A stretch of 6,139 nt of DNA from an uncultured Flavobacteriales bacterium (GCA_913041775.1 CAJWJW010000083.1:1-6139), one strand, 5' to 3'. Counted from the first letter of the stretch, positions 1 to 6,139 are shown. Numbers and translations are program-made. The notes: generated by a model not told the origin, from the sequence alone.

Positions 1-350
1 TTCGTTTAACACACCTTCCTTCGGGAGTTGTTGCTCAGTGTCAGGATCAGAAATCGCAGATTAAAAATTACGCTAAAGCCTTACAAGTATTAAGATCACG
101 TATTTTCGAAATTGAATTAGCGAAACGTAATGCAGAAATTGCAGGTAAACGTAAGACTATGGTTTCTACAGGAGATCGTTCTGCGAAAATTCGTACTTAC
201 AACTATCCACAAGGGAGATTTACCGACCACCGTATCGGTTTAACCTTGTATTCTTTAAGTGATATTATGAATGGCGATATACATAAGATTATTGAAGAAT
301 TGACAGTAGCTGAAAATGCTGAGCGTTTAAAAGAAGGTAACGATGACTAG
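1..350 (+). CDS. prfA: Peptide chain release factor 1 (RF1), C-terminal part
   Basis: RF1 recognises UAA and UAG in the ribosomal A site and triggers release of the finished protein. Only the last 115 residues are present; the reading frame begins with the codon at base 3, and the GGQ catalytic loop lies upstream of the window. Visible family blocks are RLTHLPSGVVAQCQDQKSQ at fragment residues 1-19, then a basic helical stretch (AKALQVLRSRI), and GDRSAKIRTYNYPQGRFTDHRI at about residues 57-78. The IRTYNYPQGR.TDHRI block separates RF1 from RF2, which has a different sequence there. The gene ends in TAG at 348-350, inside the start region of pyrF (8-nt overlap counting the ATG). It is the only complete 3' end in the window that uses TAG; pyrF and the intact downstream genes end in TAA. 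Identity is very secure; full length is usually near 355-360 residues. Confidence 0.97.
   Translation, partial: RLTHLPSGVVAQCQDQKSQIKNYAKALQVLRSRIFEIELAKRNAEIAGKRKTMVSTGDRSAKIRTYNYPQGRFTDHRIGLTLYSLSDIMNGDIHKIIEELTVAENAERLKEGNDD
331..337 (+). promoter_or_regulatory. Shine-Dalgarno-like site before pyrF
   Basis: The purine run AAGAAGG lies inside the end of prfA, 5 nt before the pyrF ATG at 343. It resembles a Shine-Dalgarno sequence, while the other intact starts in this window (2760, 2985, 3996, 4910) have none, as is common in Bacteroidota. It supports the chosen pyrF start, but being inside coding sequence it may be chance. Confidence 0.35.
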
Positions 351-1161
351 AGGTGAATTAATAGCTCAGATTAAAGCGAAGAAATCTTTCTTATGTATAG
401 GTTTAGATACCGCATTAGATAAGATACCTAAATACCTATTAGATACCGAAGATCCAATTTTTGAGTTTAACAAGCAGATTATTGATTTAACTAAAGACTT
501 ATGTGTAGCCTATAAACCTAATTTAGCTTTTTACGAGTCTTTAGGAATTAAAGGCTGGCAATCTTTACAAAAGACTTTGGATTATATTCCTAAAGATATA
601 TTTACTATTGCCGATGCTAAAAGAGGTGATGTAGGAAATACTTCATCGATGTATGCAAAAGCATTCTTCGAAAATATGAATTTTGATTCTGTGACCGTTG
701 CTCCTTATATGGGGAAAGATTCTGTTCAACCTTTTTTTGTGTACAATAATAAATGGGTGATTTTATTGGCTTTAACTTCTAATGCAGGAGGGAAAGATTT
801 CCAATTAATTGAATCAGATGGAAAACCACTTTACCAACAAGTATTAGAAACCTCATCTGAATGGGGAACAGATTCTAATATGATGTATGTCGTTGGGGCT
901 ACTCGAGCTAATAGGTTAGGTGAAATCAGAAAAACAATCCCGAATCATTTCTTATTGGTTCCTGGAGTTGGAGCCCAAGGAGGGAGTTTAGAAGAAGTTG
1001 CTAAATACGGAATGAATAAAGATTGCGGTCTTTTAGTGAATTCCTCTAGAGATATTATCTATGCTTCTTCAGAAAAAGACTTCGCTGAAGTTGCTAGAGA
1101 AAAAGCAAAAGAAATTCAGTTACAAATGGAGAAAGAGTTAGTTAAATCCAATATTCTTTAA
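343..1161 (+). CDS. pyrF: Orotidine-5'-phosphate decarboxylase (group 2 type)
   Basis: This cytosolic enzyme decarboxylates OMP to UMP, the last step of de novo pyrimidine synthesis. The 272-residue product matches the longer group-2 bacterial form rather than the roughly 230-residue E. coli type. Visible TIM-barrel motifs in order are FLCIGLD at 16-22 (Asp22), AYKPNLAFYE at 56-65 (Lys58), the catalytic DAKRGD at 91-96 giving Asp91-Lys93-Asp96, VVGATR at 183-188, PGVGAQGG at 207-214 and NSSRDIIY at 233-240, whose Arg236 fits the phosphate-binding arginine. All expected active-site residues are present. The ATG at 343 overlaps the end of prfA (ATGACTAG), so translation may be coupled to that of RF1. 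A terminator follows 19 nt after the TAA. The co-location with prfA is, as far as I recall, common in Bacteroidota. Identity is secure. Confidence 0.97.
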   Translation: MTRGELIAQIKAKKSFLCIGLDTALDKIPKYLLDTEDPIFEFNKQIIDLTKDLCVAYKPNLAFYESLGIKGWQSLQKTLDYIPKDIFTIADAKRGDVGNTSSMYAKAFFENMNFDSVTVAPYMGKDSVQPFFVYNNKWVILLALTSNAGGKDFQLIESDGKPLYQQVLETSSEWGTDSNMMYVVGATRANRLGEIRKTIPNHFLLVPGVGAQGGSLEEVAKYGMNKDCGLLVNSSRDIIYASSEKDFAEVAREKAKEIQLQMEKELVKSNIL

Positions 1162-1180
1162 AACTAATTGAATTTATATA

Positions 1181-1211
1181 AGTCCTGCGAATGCGGGATT
1201 ATTTTTGTTTT
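1181..1211 (+). terminator. Intrinsic terminator after pyrF
   Basis: AGTCCTGC (1181-1188) pairs with GCGGGATT (1193-1200) around a GAAT loop, giving an 8-bp stem with two G-U pairs. A T-rich tail follows (TTTTT, G, TTTT at 1202-1211). It lies 19 nt beyond the pyrF stop and should end the prfA-pyrF transcript. Confidence 0.85.
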
Positions 1212-1260
1212 ATAATTTATGAATTTTCTTTTATAGATTTTACTAATCAGTATTATTTCG

Positions 1261-1291
1261 GCTTTAAATCGATTTTCAAAGCTTTTTTTTT
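1261..1291 (+). terminator. Possible weak second terminator
   Basis: GCTTT (1261-1265) pairs with AAAGC (1278-1282); the interior contains the palindrome AAATCGATTT, which can extend the stem past a small bulge. Nine T residues follow directly (1283-1291). The stem is short and AT-rich, so this is a weak candidate for a backup terminator. Confidence 0.3.
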
Positions 1292-1340
1292 ATACTTATC
1301 ATCTAAACATTAATAAGCTAAATATTTTGTGATTCCCCCT

Positions 1341-1368
1341 TCAGTAGGTCGTATACTGTTTTTACTGA
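1341..1368. repeat. Short inverted repeat with alternative pairing
   Basis: TCAGTA (1341-1346) is complemented by TACTGA (1363-1368). A second TACTG at 1354-1358 could pair instead with CAGTA (1342-1346), so two mutually exclusive small hairpins are possible. Arms this short can occur by chance; no function is assigned. Confidence 0.25.
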
Positions 1369-1416
1369 ATAAAATACAGCCCAAAAATAAATATTGATTG
1401 AGGTAGATTTGTTTTT

Positions 1417-1455
1417 ATACAAAATCCTATAAATTCATTACCCAAATTTTTGTAT
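1417..1455. repeat. 8-bp perfect inverted repeat upstream of the pseudogene
   Basis: ATACAAAA (1417-1424) and TTTTGTAT (1448-1455) are perfect inverted copies separated by 23 bases. The right arm ends 30 bases before the ancestral start codon at 1486. The placement would suit an operator or a 5'-UTR hairpin, but AT-rich DNA makes such arms fairly likely by chance. Confidence 0.3.
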
Positions 1456-1485
1456 TTTAGGGTGCTATAATTAAATAATATAATA

Positions 1486-2757
1486 ATGATAAATGAAGAA
1501 TTTCTACATTTCGTATGGAAATTTTAGCTCTTTGATTTTTCTGCTCTCAGTACTATAAACAATAAATCCATTCAAGTTTTTAAGCCTGGTTTGCATAATC
1601 ACAATTAAGGACCTGATTTTTTAAATGCAAAGATTAAACTCGATTCTATTCTTTTGTTTGGCAATATCGAAATCCACGTAAATAGTTCCGATTGGGCAAA
1701 ACACAAACATCAGTTTGATGAGAATTACAATACCGTAGTCTTACATGTTGTTTATGAAGAAGGCCAACCCATTTACCTAGAAAATGGAGCCTCTGTTCCT
1801 TGTCTGGAATTAAAGAATATAATTCCAGAGAGATATCTTACCGATTACCATGCACTATACCATTCAGCATCTAATTTACCCTGTTCTTATGATATTGGTA
1901 AATTAGATCCTATCTTTTGGTCGTCTTACAGCGAAAAGCTACTCATTGATCGATTAGAGGCTAAAATGACTCGTTTTCGAACACTTTTTTTAGCTTCTAA
2001 TAACGATTATAAAGAATGCTTTTACCAACTGTTAGCTTATTCTTTGGGATTGAAAATTAATGCTGAATCTCTTTTAGATTTAACTAAATTAGTCCTCTTT
2101 TGCTCCTCCAAAAACACAGCGATTAAAGAATACAAGTTGAAGCAATCTTGTATGGTCAAAGTGGATTGCTCAGGCGTAAATATTCTAGTAACTATGCTAA
2201 ACAGTTGCAAAAGGAATATTCTTTTTTAGCTCAGAAATTTAAATTAAAGTCAATTGCTCCGAGTCAGTGGCGTTTTTTTAGGTTACGTCCGAGTTCATTC
2301 CCGAGCTTACGAATTTCACATTTAGCCGATTTTGCACTAAAATCGGATGTGATTTTTGAGTAATTGTTCAATTTTAAAAATACAGAAGAAATCTTACCCT
2401 TTTTAAAACTCCAAGTACCAGATTATTGGATTACTCATTATGTATTCGATAAAACGACAAAGGAGTCGAGCAAAGAACTTGGTAAATCAACCTTAGACTT
2501 AATTTTAATAAATGTTGTTTTAGCTTTTTGTTTTTTTTATGCAAGACAAAAATCAGATTCAGAAATGTTGACACGTCTTTTAGAAGCCTATCAAAGCCTT
2601 CGTGCTGAGAATAATGAAAATTACTCGGTATTTTAAAGATGCTTAAATGTCTGTTGTTACCGCAGCAAAATCACAGTCCTTAATTCATTTGCATGAGCAT
2701 TACTGGATTCCACGAAAATGTTTAAATTGCGGAGTGTTCAATCAAATACTTAAATAA
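1486..2757 (+). pseudogene. Decayed DUF2851-family gene (five stops, two frameshifts)
   Basis: Reading ATG at 1486 through the lesions to TAA at 2755-2757 gives about 423 codons, close to the usual length of the DUF2851 family, whose function is not known to me. Family-like blocks run in order: EEFLHFVWKF (from 1495), GPDFLNAKIKLD (from 1609), GNIEIHVNSSDWAKH (from 1660), ILYGQSGLL (to 2171), a RPSSFPSLRISHLADFA block, DYWITHYVFD, LGKSTLDLILINVV, AAKSQSLIHLHEHY (from 2662) and RKCLNCGV (2713-2736). In-frame stops are TAG 1525-1527, TAA 1606-1608, TAA 2124-2126, TAA 2361-2363 and TAA 2644-2646. A net one-base loss near 2089 moves the frame from TKL to SPLLLLQKHSD. A one-base gain, probably in the AAAA run at 2617-2620, moves it back at ENNE/ITRYFKDA. 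Apparent open frames inside the region begin at internal TTG codons and are fragments, not genes. The preserved motifs suggest recent inactivation. The family call is from memory of its motifs. Confidence 0.88.
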
Positions 2758-2759
2758 TA

Positions 2760-2981
2760 GTGAATTCCTGGATCAGAAATAAAATTGACAAACATGCTTT
2801 TGGAGTTTGTTCTTACTTAGCAGAGTTTTTATGCATAAAAACATCATCGGTAAGACTCTTTTTTATTTACAGTTCCTTCTTAACATTAGGTTCACCTTTA
2901 ATGGTTTATGTAATGATGGTTTTTGTTTTAAGTTTGATAAATATAGTAAGTCCTAAAAGAAACTCTGTGTTTGACCTTTAA
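2760..2981 (+). CDS. Small PspC-domain-like membrane protein
   Basis: The 73-residue product resembles a minimal PspC domain. It has a basic start (RNKIDKHAFGVCSYLAEFL, residues 6-24), matching the family pattern of charged residues, GVC, a short LAE segment and then VR (31-32). Two hydrophobic stretches follow at about 32-43 and 46-62, then a short polar tail. PspC domains are inner-membrane elements, in some bacteria tied to the phage-shock/envelope-stress response; no PspA or PspB gene is seen here, so a stress role is not shown. The only usable start is GTG at 2760, since an in-frame TAA stands at 2751-2753 and only ATA ATA lies between. That GTG overlaps a TAG and sits 2 nt after the pseudogene's final TAA, with no Shine-Dalgarno site. 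The K+ channel gene begins 3 nt after its stop. Cys25 stands where many relatives have Gly. Confidence 0.75.
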   Translation: MNSWIRNKIDKHAFGVCSYLAEFLCIKTSSVRLFFIYSSFLTLGSPLMVYVMMVFVLSLINIVSPKRNSVFDL

Positions 2982-2984
2982 CCT

Positions 2985-3995
2985 ATGAAGTTAAGATCGT
3001 TTTTTTCCAGAATATATTTAGCTATATTCTTCCTATGCCTCGTTTTTTTTGTGGGTATTTTAGGCTTTCATCTTATCGAGGATTATGAATTTGTTGATGC
3101 CTTTTATATGACAGTTATAACCGTTTCTACGGTTGGTTTATCAATGGGAGAGCCTCTTAGTCAAGAAGGAAGATTATTTACTTCATTTTTAATTATTTTT
3201 AGTATTAGTATTTATGCTTACGCTATTTCAATTCTTACCTCTTATTTTATTGATGGTGAGCTTAAATCATTTTTAAAAGCCTACAAAGTGGAAAAACAAA
3301 TCAATAATTTATCGGGCCATACCATCATTTGTGGTTATGGAAGAAATGGAAAAGAAGCTGTTCGTAAATTGCAAGCTCACAAAAGACCCTTTGTAGTTAT
3401 CGAGTCTAACCCGCATCGTATAGCAAAATTAAAAGAAAACGAAATATTGTGTGTAGAAGATGATGCAACCTTCGATTCCACCCTAGAAAAAGCAAATATT
3501 CAATCTGCTCAGGCTTTAATTACTACACTGCCCAAAGATGCAGACAATGTGTTTATTGTGTTAAGTGCAAGAGAGCAGAATTCCAAACTGACAATCATTA
3601 GTAGAGCTTCTGAGCAAAAATCGGACTCAAAACTTAAAAAAGCAGGTGCAGACAATGTAATTATGCCCGATAAAGTTGGGGGTTCTCATATGGCTTCTTT
3701 AGTTATTACACCTGATGTTGTAGAGTTTTTAGATAATATTTCAGTGGAAGGAACTGGCGATATTAATCTTGAAGAATTATCTGTTTCAGACTTTCCAGAC
3801 CATACCGTTGTGCGTACACTAGGAGATCTTGAGACTAGATACAAAACAGGCTGTACTGTAATTGGGTTTAAATCTAATTCAGGAGAATATATTGTAAATC
3901 CTGGTGCCGATACTCTTTTAGAAGCGAACTCTAAATTGTTTGTGTTGGGGAAAAGAGAGCAAATTTATAGTCTTAATGAACTTTTAAATCTTTAA
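2985..3995 (+). CDS. Two-TM potassium channel with TrkA/RCK regulatory region
   Basis: The 336-residue product has the layout of MthK/Kch-like K+ channels that pass K+ across the inner membrane under control of a cytoplasmic ligand-binding ring. TM1 is about residues 9-30, the pore helix 36-48, the filter 49-53 and TM2 64-89. An RCK N-domain (TrkA-N) follows at about 113-230, with the Rossmann motif GYGRNG (117-122) and acidic Glu140 at the end of the second strand, which suits NAD(H) or another nucleotide. A TrkA-C domain is at about 255-332. The filter reads TVGLSMGE, where relatives usually have TVGYGD or TVGFGE: the second signature glycine is Ser53 and the following acid is Met54, without a length change. 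K+ selectivity is therefore inferred from the family, not from a canonical filter. The ATG is 3 nt after the PspC-like gene and the TAA abuts the next ATG directly. Confidence 0.9.
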   Translation: MKLRSFFSRIYLAIFFLCLVFFVGILGFHLIEDYEFVDAFYMTVITVSTVGLSMGEPLSQEGRLFTSFLIIFSISIYAYAISILTSYFIDGELKSFLKAYKVEKQINNLSGHTIICGYGRNGKEAVRKLQAHKRPFVVIESNPHRIAKLKENEILCVEDDATFDSTLEKANIQSAQALITTLPKDADNVFIVLSAREQNSKLTIISRASEQKSDSKLKKAGADNVIMPDKVGGSHMASLVITPDVVEFLDNISVEGTGDINLEELSVSDFPDHTVVRTLGDLETRYKTGCTVIGFKSNSGEYIVNPGADTLLEANSKLFVLGKREQIYSLNELLNL

Positions 3996-4910
3996 ATGAA
4001 AAAGATTTTAATCACTGGAGCAAACGGTTTATTAGGACAAAAATTAGTGGCTCTTCTATCGGCACAAGAGAATTGTAAACTCTTAGCAACTTCCAAAGGA
4101 GATGCTCGATTTACAATAACAAGTAATGTTCGCTATATCAATCTAGACATCACCAATAAGGTTGATTGCAGTTCAGTAGTCAATAATTTTTTACCAGATG
4201 CAATTATTCATGCAGCAGCAATGAATCAAGTTGATGCCTGCGAAGATGAACGTGAACTATGCGATTCTATAAATATTGAGGGGACTCGAAATCTAATTCT
4301 TGCAATTGGCAATCGTAAAACTCATTTTTTGCATATCTCTCCCGACTTTATTTACAAAGGAGATGAAGGCGAGTGTTTTGAAGATTCCCGTGTTAACCCG
4401 CTGAGTTATTATGGTGCTTCAAAATGGAAATCTGAACAGCTTTTAGATCAGGTTACATTCCCTTATTCCATACTCCGTACTGTTTTTGTTTATGGTGTAT
4501 TAGAAGATTTGTCTCCTTCCAATATTGTATTGTGGCCGAAAGGATCATTAGAGAAAGGCCAACAAATTAATGTTGTAGACGATCAATACAGATGTCCCAC
4601 CTTAGTAGAGGATTTAGCTCTTGCCTGTTGGGTTGTTTTTGAGAAAAATGCTACAGGAGTGTTTCATGTTTCCGGAAAAGAATTTCTCAGTATATTAGAC
4701 CTCGTTTATATGATTGCTGACTTTTGGAACTTAGACAGAGAATTAATTAATCCAATTAAAACTTCAAGTTTAGATCAGGCACGAACTCCACCAGCCAAAA
4801 AAAATGTGAATATCAATAAAGCAATAAAGCAATTTAACTACCAACCCAAAAGTTTCCATGATGGATTAACTTTGGTGGCGAATCAATTACAAAACCTAAC
4901 ACCACAATAA
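3996..4910 (+). CDS. RmlD-like NAD(P)-dependent extended SDR (sugar-nucleotide reductase type)
   Basis: The 304-residue soluble protein belongs to the extended short-chain dehydrogenase family, closest in pattern to dTDP-4-dehydrorhamnose reductase (RmlD) and the MAT2B-like group. It shows the cofactor loop GANGLLG (8-14), Asp51-Ile52 after the second half-strand, HAAAMNQVDACE (72-83), the catalytic pair Tyr139 and Lys143 in YYGASK, RTVFVYG (161-167) and PTLVEDLA (201-208). The active-site strand reads HISPDFIYKG, where RmlD-type enzymes have STDYVF; Pro116 occupies the position of the catalytic Thr, although Ser115 is next to it. No rmlA, rmlB or rmlC gene lies nearby, so a rhamnose-pathway role is not supported and the substrate is unknown. 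The start directly abuts the K+ channel stop, and the end overlaps the next start by one base (TAATG), indicating an operon with translational coupling. Confidence 0.85.
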   Translation: MKKILITGANGLLGQKLVALLSAQENCKLLATSKGDARFTITSNVRYINLDITNKVDCSSVVNNFLPDAIIHAAAMNQVDACEDERELCDSINIEGTRNLILAIGNRKTHFLHISPDFIYKGDEGECFEDSRVNPLSYYGASKWKSEQLLDQVTFPYSILRTVFVYGVLEDLSPSNIVLWPKGSLEKGQQINVVDDQYRCPTLVEDLALACWVVFEKNATGVFHVSGKEFLSILDLVYMIADFWNLDRELINPIKTSSLDQARTPPAKKNVNINKAIKQFNYQPKSFHDGLTLVANQLQNLTPQ

Positions 4911-6139
4911 TGAAAAAGTTATTAGCCCTTTTATTATTTATTCCTCAGCTATTAAAAGCCGATAATGGAGCAAGTCAGATGATAAATTCACTTTTTGAGC
5001 CTATAGTAGACGTAATGGCAACTGTAATTTTTTGGGAACCTTTTATGGGGATTCCTATTGTTGTTATTTGGTTAGTGGTAGGTGCTATTTTCTTTACTAT
5101 TCGAATGAATTTCATTAACATTAGAGGGTTTAAGCACGCTATTCAATTGGTTAAAGGTGATTATGATAATCCTGATGATTTAGGAGAAGTTTCTCACTTT
5201 CAAGCTTTAACAACTGCATTGTCCGCTACTGTAGGATTAGGGAATATTGCAGGTGTTGCTGTAGCCGTTTCTTTAGGTGGTCCTGGAGCTACTTTTTGGA
5301 TGATTGTTGCCGGATTACTAGGAATGTCTTCCAAATTTGTTGAATGTACTTTAGGGGTTAAGTACCGTAAAATTGACGAAAATGGTGAAGTTTCTGGTGG
5401 CCCGATGTATTATTTGAATACTGCATTCGAAAAGAAAAATAAACCCTTTTTAGGTAAGCTAGTTGCAGGGCTATTTGCAATTCTTTGTATCGGTGGTTCT
5501 TTTGGAGGTGGTAATATGTTCCAAGCTAATCAAGCCTTCTCTCAATTAGAAGGTCAGTTCTCTATGTTGCAAGGCAATGGAGTTTACTTTGGGCTAATCC
5601 TTGCTATTCTAGTTGGTGCTGTAATTATTGGCGGAATTAAGAGTATTGCAAATATCACAGAGAAAATAGTTCCATTTATGGCTGTTCTCTATGTAGGTGC
5701 TTCTATGTTTATTCTGTTCATGAATTACGATCAAATATTTGATGTTTTTGGAATTATTATAGATTCTGCTTTTTCTGCTGATGCCGCCAAAGGTGGTTTT
5801 GTTGGGGTTTTAATTCAAGGTTTTAAACGAGCAGCCTTTTCTAATGAAGCGGGGGTTGGTTCTGCGGCTATTGCGCACTCAGCTGTTAAAACTAACGAAC
5901 CTGTTTCCGAAGGTATTGTTGCCTTATTAGAGCCATTTATCGATACGGTTGTAATTTGTACCATGACTGCCTTGGTTCTTATTATTACTGGACGTCATAC
6001 TGGTTACGATTTAGAAGGTGCTCAATTAACTTCTTCAGCATTCGAATCAGTAATTTCTTGGTTCCCTATGTTATTGGTAGTAGCCATTTTCTTATTCGCT
6101 TTCTCTACTATGATTTCTTGGTCTTATTACGGATTAAAA
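4910..6139 (+). CDS. Alanine/glycine:cation symporter (AGCS family), 3' end missing
   Basis: The frame is open for 410 codons from ATG at 4910 to the window end, with no stop. The family (Na_Ala_symp, TC 2.A.25) imports alanine or glycine with Na+ or H+ across the inner membrane. Matching blocks are TVGLGNIAGVAVAVSLGGPG (107-126), SKFVECTLGVKYR (141-153), GGPMYYL (163-169), GGNMFQANQ (200-208), AAFSNEAGVGSAAIAHSA (308-325) and STMISWSYYG (399-408). Many hydrophobic segments are visible, e.g. about 49-64, 108-137, 226-243, 256-271 and 385-400. The first 17 residues (MKKLLALLLFIPQLLKA) look like a signal peptide or an extra N-terminal helix ahead of the conserved region. Family members are about 450-540 residues, so a C-terminal part is missing. 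The start overlaps the SDR stop by one base. Substrate (Ala, Gly or another small amino acid) and coupling ion cannot be told from this sequence. Confidence 0.93.
   Translation, partial: MKKLLALLLFIPQLLKADNGASQMINSLFEPIVDVMATVIFWEPFMGIPIVVIWLVVGAIFFTIRMNFINIRGFKHAIQLVKGDYDNPDDLGEVSHFQALTTALSATVGLGNIAGVAVAVSLGGPGATFWMIVAGLLGMSSKFVECTLGVKYRKIDENGEVSGGPMYYLNTAFEKKNKPFLGKLVAGLFAILCIGGSFGGGNMFQANQAFSQLEGQFSMLQGNGVYFGLILAILVGAVIIGGIKSIANITEKIVPFMAVLYVGASMFILFMNYDQIFDVFGIIIDSAFSADAAKGGFVGVLIQGFKRAAFSNEAGVGSAAIAHSAVKTNEPVSEGIVALLEPFIDTVVICTMTALVLIITGRHTGYDLEGAQLTSSAFESVISWFPMLLVVAIFLFAFSTMISWSYYGLK

Larger units (their letters stand above)
1212..1485. other. Intergenic region between pyrF terminator and DUF2851 pseudogene
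   Basis: These 274 bases are very AT-rich and hold no coding sequence that I can support on either strand. They contain a possible weak terminator (1261-1291) and two inverted repeats (1341-1368 and 1417-1455). A promoter for the downstream genes would be expected here, but I could not find a clean Bacteroidota-type element (TTTG about 20 nt before TAnnTTTG). TTTTTG at 1447-1452 and TATAAT at 1466-1471 are suggestive, but their spacing of 13 nt is too short for either the Bacteroidota or the usual sigma-70 arrangement. Confidence 0.6.

Noticed and set aside
159..350. A stand-alone 63-residue gene starting at ATG 159
   Set aside because: The frame is open upstream to the window edge and continues RF1 sequence, so this ATG is an internal methionine of prfA.
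1447..1471. Promoter made of TTTTTG and TATAAT
   Set aside because: The spacing of 13 nt is too short for the Bacteroidota TTTG/TAnnTTTG pattern and for a usual sigma-70 promoter; AT-rich DNA gives such matches by chance.
1654..2636. Three separate small genes beginning at 1654, 2148 and 2364
   Set aside because: Each begins at an internal TTG, and together they give consecutive blocks of a single DUF2851-like protein in two frames. They are fragments of one pseudogene.
1486..2757. Stop-codon reassignment or programmed recoding as the reason for the five in-frame stops
   Set aside because: Intact neighbours end at TAA or TAG in the normal way, RF1 (which reads both) is encoded in the same window, and two separate frameshifts are also needed. 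Decay explains all lesions together.
2760..6139. A defence system or mobile element in the four-gene operon
   Set aside because: No nuclease, transposase, recombinase or known defence domain is seen. The genes are envelope and metabolic types, and I see no composition change or flanking repeats.

Overview
The window is AT-rich, gene-dense on the + strand, and reads as a chromosomal segment of a Bacteroidota bacterium. The support is the prfA-pyrF pair, a DUF2851-family gene (a family I know mainly from Bacteroidota), start codons that mostly lack a Shine-Dalgarno sequence, and protein sequences that look like those of marine Bacteroidia (perhaps Marinilabiliales-like). Genus cannot be set from the sequence alone. 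I see no gene on the - strand, no tRNA or rRNA, no CRISPR array and no insertion sequence.

Layout. Bases 1-1161 hold the 3' end of prfA (release factor 1) overlapping pyrF (orotidine-5'-phosphate decarboxylase), closed by an intrinsic terminator at 1181-1211. Bases 1212-1485 are non-coding, with a possible second weak terminator and two inverted repeats. Bases 1486-2757 are the remains of one full-length DUF2851-family gene, broken by five in-frame stops and two frameshifts; read through these lesions it gives about 423 codons with family-like blocks from end to end. Bases 2760-6139 are a tightly packed run of four genes: a 73-residue PspC-like membrane protein, a two-helix K+ channel with a TrkA/RCK regulatory region, an RmlD-like NAD(P)-dependent extended SDR, and an alanine/glycine:cation symporter cut off by the window end. 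Junctions in this run are 3 nt, 0 nt and a 1-nt overlap, so it is very probably one operon.

How the genes may work together. prfA-pyrF is a housekeeping pair (translation termination and UMP synthesis) with no evident link to the rest. The downstream operon is weighted to the cell envelope and ion traffic (K+ channel, Na+/H+-coupled amino-acid symporter, small membrane protein), with one soluble dehydrogenase. The dead DUF2851 gene lies 2 nt before this operon, so the operon's transcript probably runs through it unless an internal promoter exists.

I found no convincing new multi-gene system. The points most worth a second look are the pseudogene, the unusual channel selectivity filter (TVGLS in place of TVGYG/TVGFG), an RmlD-like enzyme with Pro at the expected catalytic Thr, and the RF1 gene ending in the RF1-only codon UAG with a UGA two codons later, inside the pyrF start region.
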